Assembly (NCBI GenBank): GCA_964536835.1
Contig: CAZIAZ010000039.1
Location: forward strand, 1 to 28,377
Length of the DNA: 28,377 nucleotides
Source: DAONFI01 sp035403485
GTDB taxonomy: Bacteria; Planctomycetota; Phycisphaerae; SM23-33
Direction of reading: 5' to 3'
The position numbers and the translations under genes are program-made. Every line of letters starts with the position of its first letter. Within the stretch, counting starts at the first letter, position 1. Positions 25,177-28,377 of this stretch are shown one piece after another. The notes beneath the pieces were generated by a model, which searched no databases, was not told the origin of the DNA, and saw only the letters and a list, made by a program, of their open reading frames with translations.

Positions 25177-26766
25177 CTATTTGACGTTTTCCATCAGGAT
25201 GGTTTCCACAACATAACCATCGCGGGTCTCTACGCCGGCATTCATCGTTTTGTTGACGTTATCGCGATTGCAGAACGCCATATAAATATTCGCCGTTTTC
25301 CCGTCCGCGTTTTTCACCACCACTTTCACCGGCAGAACCGCCCTGTCGTACCAGACCCACGCTTTGTTGCCGTCGTCCCATCGCCATTCCCGGGTAACGT
25401 ACCATACCGGCGAATGGAAGCGTATCAGTTCGATTTTTTCATTCGGATATTTTTGGGCCCATTCGTCGCGAATCATTTTTTCCACTTCGTTGCGATCTGA
25501 GCCTTTGTATTCATCTGCCGGCAGTTTGACTTCGGCGATTATCTCCGCTTCCATATCGGCTTTTTGCCTGTCGATATCCGCAACCAGCTCATTATATCGT
25601 TTACGCAAATCACCTGTTTTATGGGGAACAACCGGCGCCTGCTCAAGCTGGGTGATATGGTCGGCGATTTCGTTCATTTTTTGCGGGATGCCGCCGGCAA
25701 AATGTGCTGGCTTTTTATTATCGACGGCATATTTCGCCTCATCTTTGACGGAGTCCATCGCGTCATTCACATTCGTAATATCCTTTGCCATAGCCGCCGT
25801 GATGTTATCCACAAATATCGGGGCGTACTTCTGAACATCATCGGCAGAATTGAGCACTTTTTTGCCCGTTTCCGCCATGCCGCCATGTTTGTCGGCAAAA
25901 ACGGCGTATTTTTTCTTCATTTCATTAGCGTGGCCCTGCGCCATCGCGGCGTCTATCCACAACTGACGATATTTGGGGTAATCATATTTACTGACGTAGT
26001 CCATGAATTTTTTATCGGACGCTTCCCTGTACGCCTGCGCCATGCGAGACAGCCTCGCATAATCATCAGCCACGTCGTCGACGAGTTTCCGCATTTCCTG
26101 CCCGACATCCTTAACCTTTCCCATCACAATGTCGGTATATTCCTTCAGTGTATCTTCAGCTTTGACGGCGGCATCGTAAACCGGCTTGACATCCGGGTGG
26201 CTGGCTGGAAGCTGTTTGATGTTTTTGCGGACTTTATCCATACTTTTATTTGCGGCGGTGAGGCTGTTGGTCGCAGTTTCCATGTCATTTTGCGGGACGT
26301 TTTTTCCGGCTTTCAGTGCCTCGGCAGTCTGGCGGGCATTATCCAGGCCGGCTTCGACGTTTCGCAGGTTGAGTTTTGCATCGCTGAGGCTGCGCTGCTG
26401 GTCATAGCGAAGTTTGGCGGCGGCAGCGGGTTCGGACGACGACGATACGCCGTGTTTTTCCATGGCGGCTTTCAGGCGTCCACGGGCATCGTCGACAGCC
26501 TTAAAAACCTTGTCAGCCTGGGCATCGGTTCTCTGCCAGCCGGCATCAAACAGCGTTTTCTCAACACCGTCAAGTTTTCCCAAAACAGCCTGGCCGTCCC
26601 TGACGACGTTCATATTCCGCATCTGCCTGTTCACGAGATTAAAATCATTGACAGCCTTGGTAAGAGCAGCTTTCTGTTCCTGCGTCGGAGTCGCCGTCGC
26701 CGCCTGAGCAGATATTCCGAGAAAAAATACCGCACAGACGCCTGCAACTAAAATTCTGCCTGTCAT
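25177..26766 (-). CDS. Exported coiled-coil protein of unknown function
   Basis: A 529-aa protein. The signal peptide is clear: MTGRILVAGVCAVFFLGISAQAATA with probable cleavage after AQA. Residues about 30-400 are almost all charged helix with heptad-like spacing, long coiled coils rich in K, D and A, and few aromatics. The last 110 residues look like a small folded domain with WYVTREWRWDDGNKAWVWYDRAVLPVKVVV and YMAFCNRDNV. No enzyme motif is seen. AGGAG lies 8 nt before the ATG, and a promoter is at 26821-26849. It is convergent with the GT2 synthase. A structural role in the envelope or periplasm is a guess. Confidence 0.8.
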   Translation of the reverse strand: MTGRILVAGVCAVFFLGISAQAATATPTQEQKAALTKAVNDFNLVNRQMRNMNVVRDGQAVLGKLDGVEKTLFDAGWQRTDAQADKVFKAVDDARGRLKAAMEKHGVSSSSEPAAAAKLRYDQQRSLSDAKLNLRNVEAGLDNARQTAEALKAGKNVPQNDMETATNSLTAANKSMDKVRKNIKQLPASHPDVKPVYDAAVKAEDTLKEYTDIVMGKVKDVGQEMRKLVDDVADDYARLSRMAQAYREASDKKFMDYVSKYDYPKYRQLWIDAAMAQGHANEMKKKYAVFADKHGGMAETGKKVLNSADDVQKYAPIFVDNITAAMAKDITNVNDAMDSVKDEAKYAVDNKKPAHFAGGIPQKMNEIADHITQLEQAPVVPHKTGDLRKRYNELVADIDRQKADMEAEIIAEVKLPADEYKGSDRNEVEKMIRDEWAQKYPNEKIELIRFHSPVWYVTREWRWDDGNKAWVWYDRAVLPVKVVVKNADGKTANIYMAFCNRDNVNKTMNAGVETRDGYVVETILMENVK

Positions 26767-26820
26767 TTGCCAGTCTCCTTTTGATTTTTTTTGACCAAAT
26801 GCCTTCGTACCGTTTCCTGG

Positions 26821-26849
26821 ATTATATTCACCAGCCCATTACGGAACAA
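26821..26849 (-). promoter_or_regulatory. Promoter of the exported coiled-coil gene
   Basis: On minus, TTGTTC (26849-26844) and a perfect TATAAT (26826-26821) are separated by 17 nt. The start would be near 26815, about 50 nt before the ATG at 26766. Confidence 0.65.
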
Positions 26850-26940
26850 GCCTCCACAAAAGCAATTATGACAAATTAATCGTAAATTTCCGTCATTATT
26901 GGAGTAAGATTCGTTCATCTCAAACCTTTTTTAAAGAATT

Positions 26941-26979
26941 CGCAAATATCTTGACTAATTTGCGTTGATAATCTAATAT
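26941..26979 (+). promoter_or_regulatory. Promoter of etfB with a CGCAAAT/ATTTGCG inverted repeat
   Basis: TTGACT (26951-26956) and TAATAT (26974-26979) are separated by 17 nt. The -35 is enclosed by the perfect 7-bp inverted repeat CGCAAAT (26941-26947) and ATTTGCG (26958-26964), and a similar ATTTTGCG follows at the -10 (26977-26984). This looks like a promoter with an operator. The rest of the stretch from 26850 to 26940 shows nothing. Confidence 0.6.
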
Positions 26980-27067
26980 TTTGCGATTCAAGATACGACC
27001 CTACGGCAGTCCGTTGCAGAAGATGCGTCATCTTCAGTTCGGTCTGCGTTTATGCAGGAGTAGCACA

Positions 27068-27925
27068 TTGGGTTACAACATAGTTGTTTGTGCAAAACAG
27101 GTGCCGGACACCAAACGCATAACCGGCGAGGCGATGAAAGAAGACGGCACGGTCAACCGTGCGGCATTGCCTGCTATTTTCAATCCCGAAGACCTCAACG
27201 CCCTTGAAGCGGCGTTGGCGATACGCGACGAACACGGCGGTACGGTAACAGTCATCACCATGGGGCCGCCGGCGGCTTGCGAGCTGTTGCGCGACTGTCT
27301 CTGCCGCGGCGCCGACAAGGTTGTCCTCATCTCGGATCGCCGCGCAGCGGCATCTGACACGCTAGCCACCAGTTATATTCTGAGCTGCGCCATCAAAAAG
27401 ATACAGCCGGACATCGTGCTCTGCGGCCGTCAGGCTATCGACGGCGACACCGCCCAAACCGGCCCGCAGATGGCCGAAAAGCTCGGTTTCACGTTGATTA
27501 CCTATATGGAGAAGTTCATCGGCGTAAAGGGCGACACCATTCGCGTAAAACGCAACGTCGGCAACGGCTGGGAAGACGTCTCGGCCAAGCTGCCGGTTCT
27601 CGTCACCGTCCTGGAAACCGCCAACGAACCGCGGCCTTATTCCATCAAACGTACCAATCTGTACAAAAAGGCTCGCAACCAAATGGAACTGCCGGCTGAC
27701 GCCGACACAGAGACGCTCAAAAAGAAAGGTCTCTATATAGAAAGCTGGAATCTGGACGACATCAATGCCGACCTCGGCTGGTGCGGCATGAGCGGCAGCC
27801 CGACAAAAGTGCATCGCATTCAGAGCGTCGTCCTCGCCGGCGGTGCATATGAAGAATTCGCCCCGACGGAAGAAGGCGCCGCAAAACTCGTCGGCGACCT
27901 CATAGAAGACCACACGATAGGATGA
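27068..27925 (+). CDS. etfB: Electron transfer flavoprotein, beta subunit
   Basis: EtfB binds AMP or FAD and, with EtfA, carries electrons between acyl-CoA-type dehydrogenases and other redox partners in the cytoplasm. I chose TTG 27068 as start, because AGGAG lies 7 nt upstream and the protein then begins MGYNIVVCAKQVPDTK, the normal family N-terminus. A longer frame from 26981 overlaps the promoter. The protein is 285 aa. Visible motifs are NPEDLNALEAALAI, VTVITMGPP, LCRGADKVVLISD, DTLATSYIL, ILCGRQAIDGDTAQTGPQMAEKLG (the nucleotide-binding signature) and PVLVTVLETANEPRPYS. etfA follows after 132 nt holding a repeat element. The electron donor enzyme is outside the window. Confidence 0.95.
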   Translation: MGYNIVVCAKQVPDTKRITGEAMKEDGTVNRAALPAIFNPEDLNALEAALAIRDEHGGTVTVITMGPPAACELLRDCLCRGADKVVLISDRRAAASDTLATSYILSCAIKKIQPDIVLCGRQAIDGDTAQTGPQMAEKLGFTLITYMEKFIGVKGDTIRVKRNVGNGWEDVSAKLPVLVTVLETANEPRPYSIKRTNLYKKARNQMELPADADTETLKKKGLYIESWNLDDINADLGWCGMSGSPTKVHRIQSVVLAGGAYEEFAPTEEGAAKLVGDLIEDHTIG

Positions 27926-27929
27926 CGTG

Positions 27930-28019
27930 AATTTCAAATTGCAAATTTCAAATGTCAATCTGGCAGAAGAATCCGCGTGGGTTTTAAAATTTGCAATCTG
28001 CAATTACGAATTTGAAATT
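27930..28019. repeat. 90-bp inverted-repeat element between etfB and etfA
   Basis: The ends are a perfect 11-bp inverted repeat, AATTTCAAATT at 27930-27940 and AATTTGAAATT at 28009-28019, with further complementary ATTGC/TTTGCAA blocks inside. Positions 27987-28019 on minus match 9731-9763 in valS. It can fold as a hairpin in the operon mRNA and may separate expression of the two subunits. Confidence 0.7.
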
Positions 28020-28057
28020 AGTTCCTCAGGAAAAATCAGATAAATAAGGAACCTCTA

Positions 28058-28377
28058 ATGGCAGAAGTCAATAAACAAGGCGAAGTTTGGGTATTCGCGG
28101 AACAGGAAGCCGGCAAGCTCTCCGACGTTCCGCTTGAACTGCTTAGCAAAGCCCGCGAACTCGGCGACGTACTCGGCGTCAAGGTCGGCGCCCTGCTGCT
28201 GGGCCATGAACTGGACGAAGCCCTCAGCCGTAAACTCATCAGCCACGGTGCTGACAAGGTCTATCGGGTAAATAACGTCAAACTCGAACATTATCAGACC
28301 GCCAGTTATACAAAGACGATAGTGGACCTCATCGAATCGCAGAAACCGCAGATTTGCCTCTTCGGTGCGACGAGCAT
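28058..28377 (+). CDS. etfA: Electron transfer flavoprotein, alpha subunit (5' part)
   Basis: The first 106 codons of EtfA, cut by the window end. The start is ATG 28058 with AAGGA 7 nt upstream. The sequence GEVWVFAEQEAGKLSDVPLELLSKARELGDVLGVKVGALLLG, then ISHGADKVYRV and PQICLFGATS, is the standard N-terminal domain of EtfA. The FAD-binding C-terminal domain lies beyond the edge. It pairs with etfB upstream. Confidence 0.93.
   Translation, partial: MAEVNKQGEVWVFAEQEAGKLSDVPLELLSKARELGDVLGVKVGALLLGHELDEALSRKLISHGADKVYRVNNVKLEHYQTASYTKTIVDLIESQKPQICLFGATS

Noticed and set aside
25564..26751. 395-codon frame on plus opposite the exported coiled-coil gene
   Set aside because: The minus frame has a signal peptide, a strong ribosome site and a promoter; the plus frame is a composition shadow.

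Overview
The window reads as a chromosomal piece of an anaerobic or facultative bacterium, most likely a planctomycete (Planctomycetota, perhaps Phycisphaerae). This is inferred, not searched. The support is a 23S rRNA operon with no 16S gene beside it, which is known in planctomycetes; a GCCGGC-rich coding style; AT-rich degenerate intergenic repeats; and planctomycete-like protein features. A run of 10 N at 232-241 shows that this is a draft scaffold, probably a metagenome bin.

Layout. Positions 1-2330 (minus) hold the 5' half of 23S rRNA, preceded by tRNA-Ala(TGC) and tRNA-Ile(GAT), with a sigma70-like promoter just ahead of tRNA-Ile where a 16S gene would normally lie. Positions 2390-6043 (minus) hold two related GT4 glycosyltransferases; the larger carries an extra helical C-terminal domain. 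Positions 6280-8273 (plus) hold a citramalate/isopropylmalate-synthase-type gene behind a promoter, an isoleucine-rich leader peptide and an intrinsic terminator, a textbook amino-acid attenuator layout. valS follows (8537-11479). Positions 11480-11802 hold a 164-bp imperfect palindrome. Positions 11803-14817 (minus) form a tight operon: a secreted protein of unknown function, an orphan beta-class DNA methyltransferase and exonuclease III. uvrA follows on plus (15002-17887).

Positions 18028-20378 (plus) hold a DUF1638 protein and a RACo-like ferredoxin/ASKHA activator of corrinoid proteins, convergent with an AraC-type regulator (20434-21612). Positions 21779-23156 hold an XRE regulator, a palindromic promoter-operator, a possible 52-aa gene and a STAS-domain protein. 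A processive membrane GT2 polysaccharide synthase with a long leader follows (23538-24956), then an exported coiled-coil protein on minus (25177-26766). The window closes with etfB and the start of etfA, separated by a 90-bp inverted-repeat element.

The best novelty candidate is the Ile-codon attenuator. Its two runs of Ile codons each have a possible antiterminator partner for the terminator stem. Other points worth a look are the split rRNA operon, a repeat that appears to have been read into valS in frame, the TTAGAGCA-ended hairpin element, and a scaffold gap that duplicates about 115 nt of 23S with a compensatory hairpin change. No CRISPR array, intact insertion sequence or prophage was seen.
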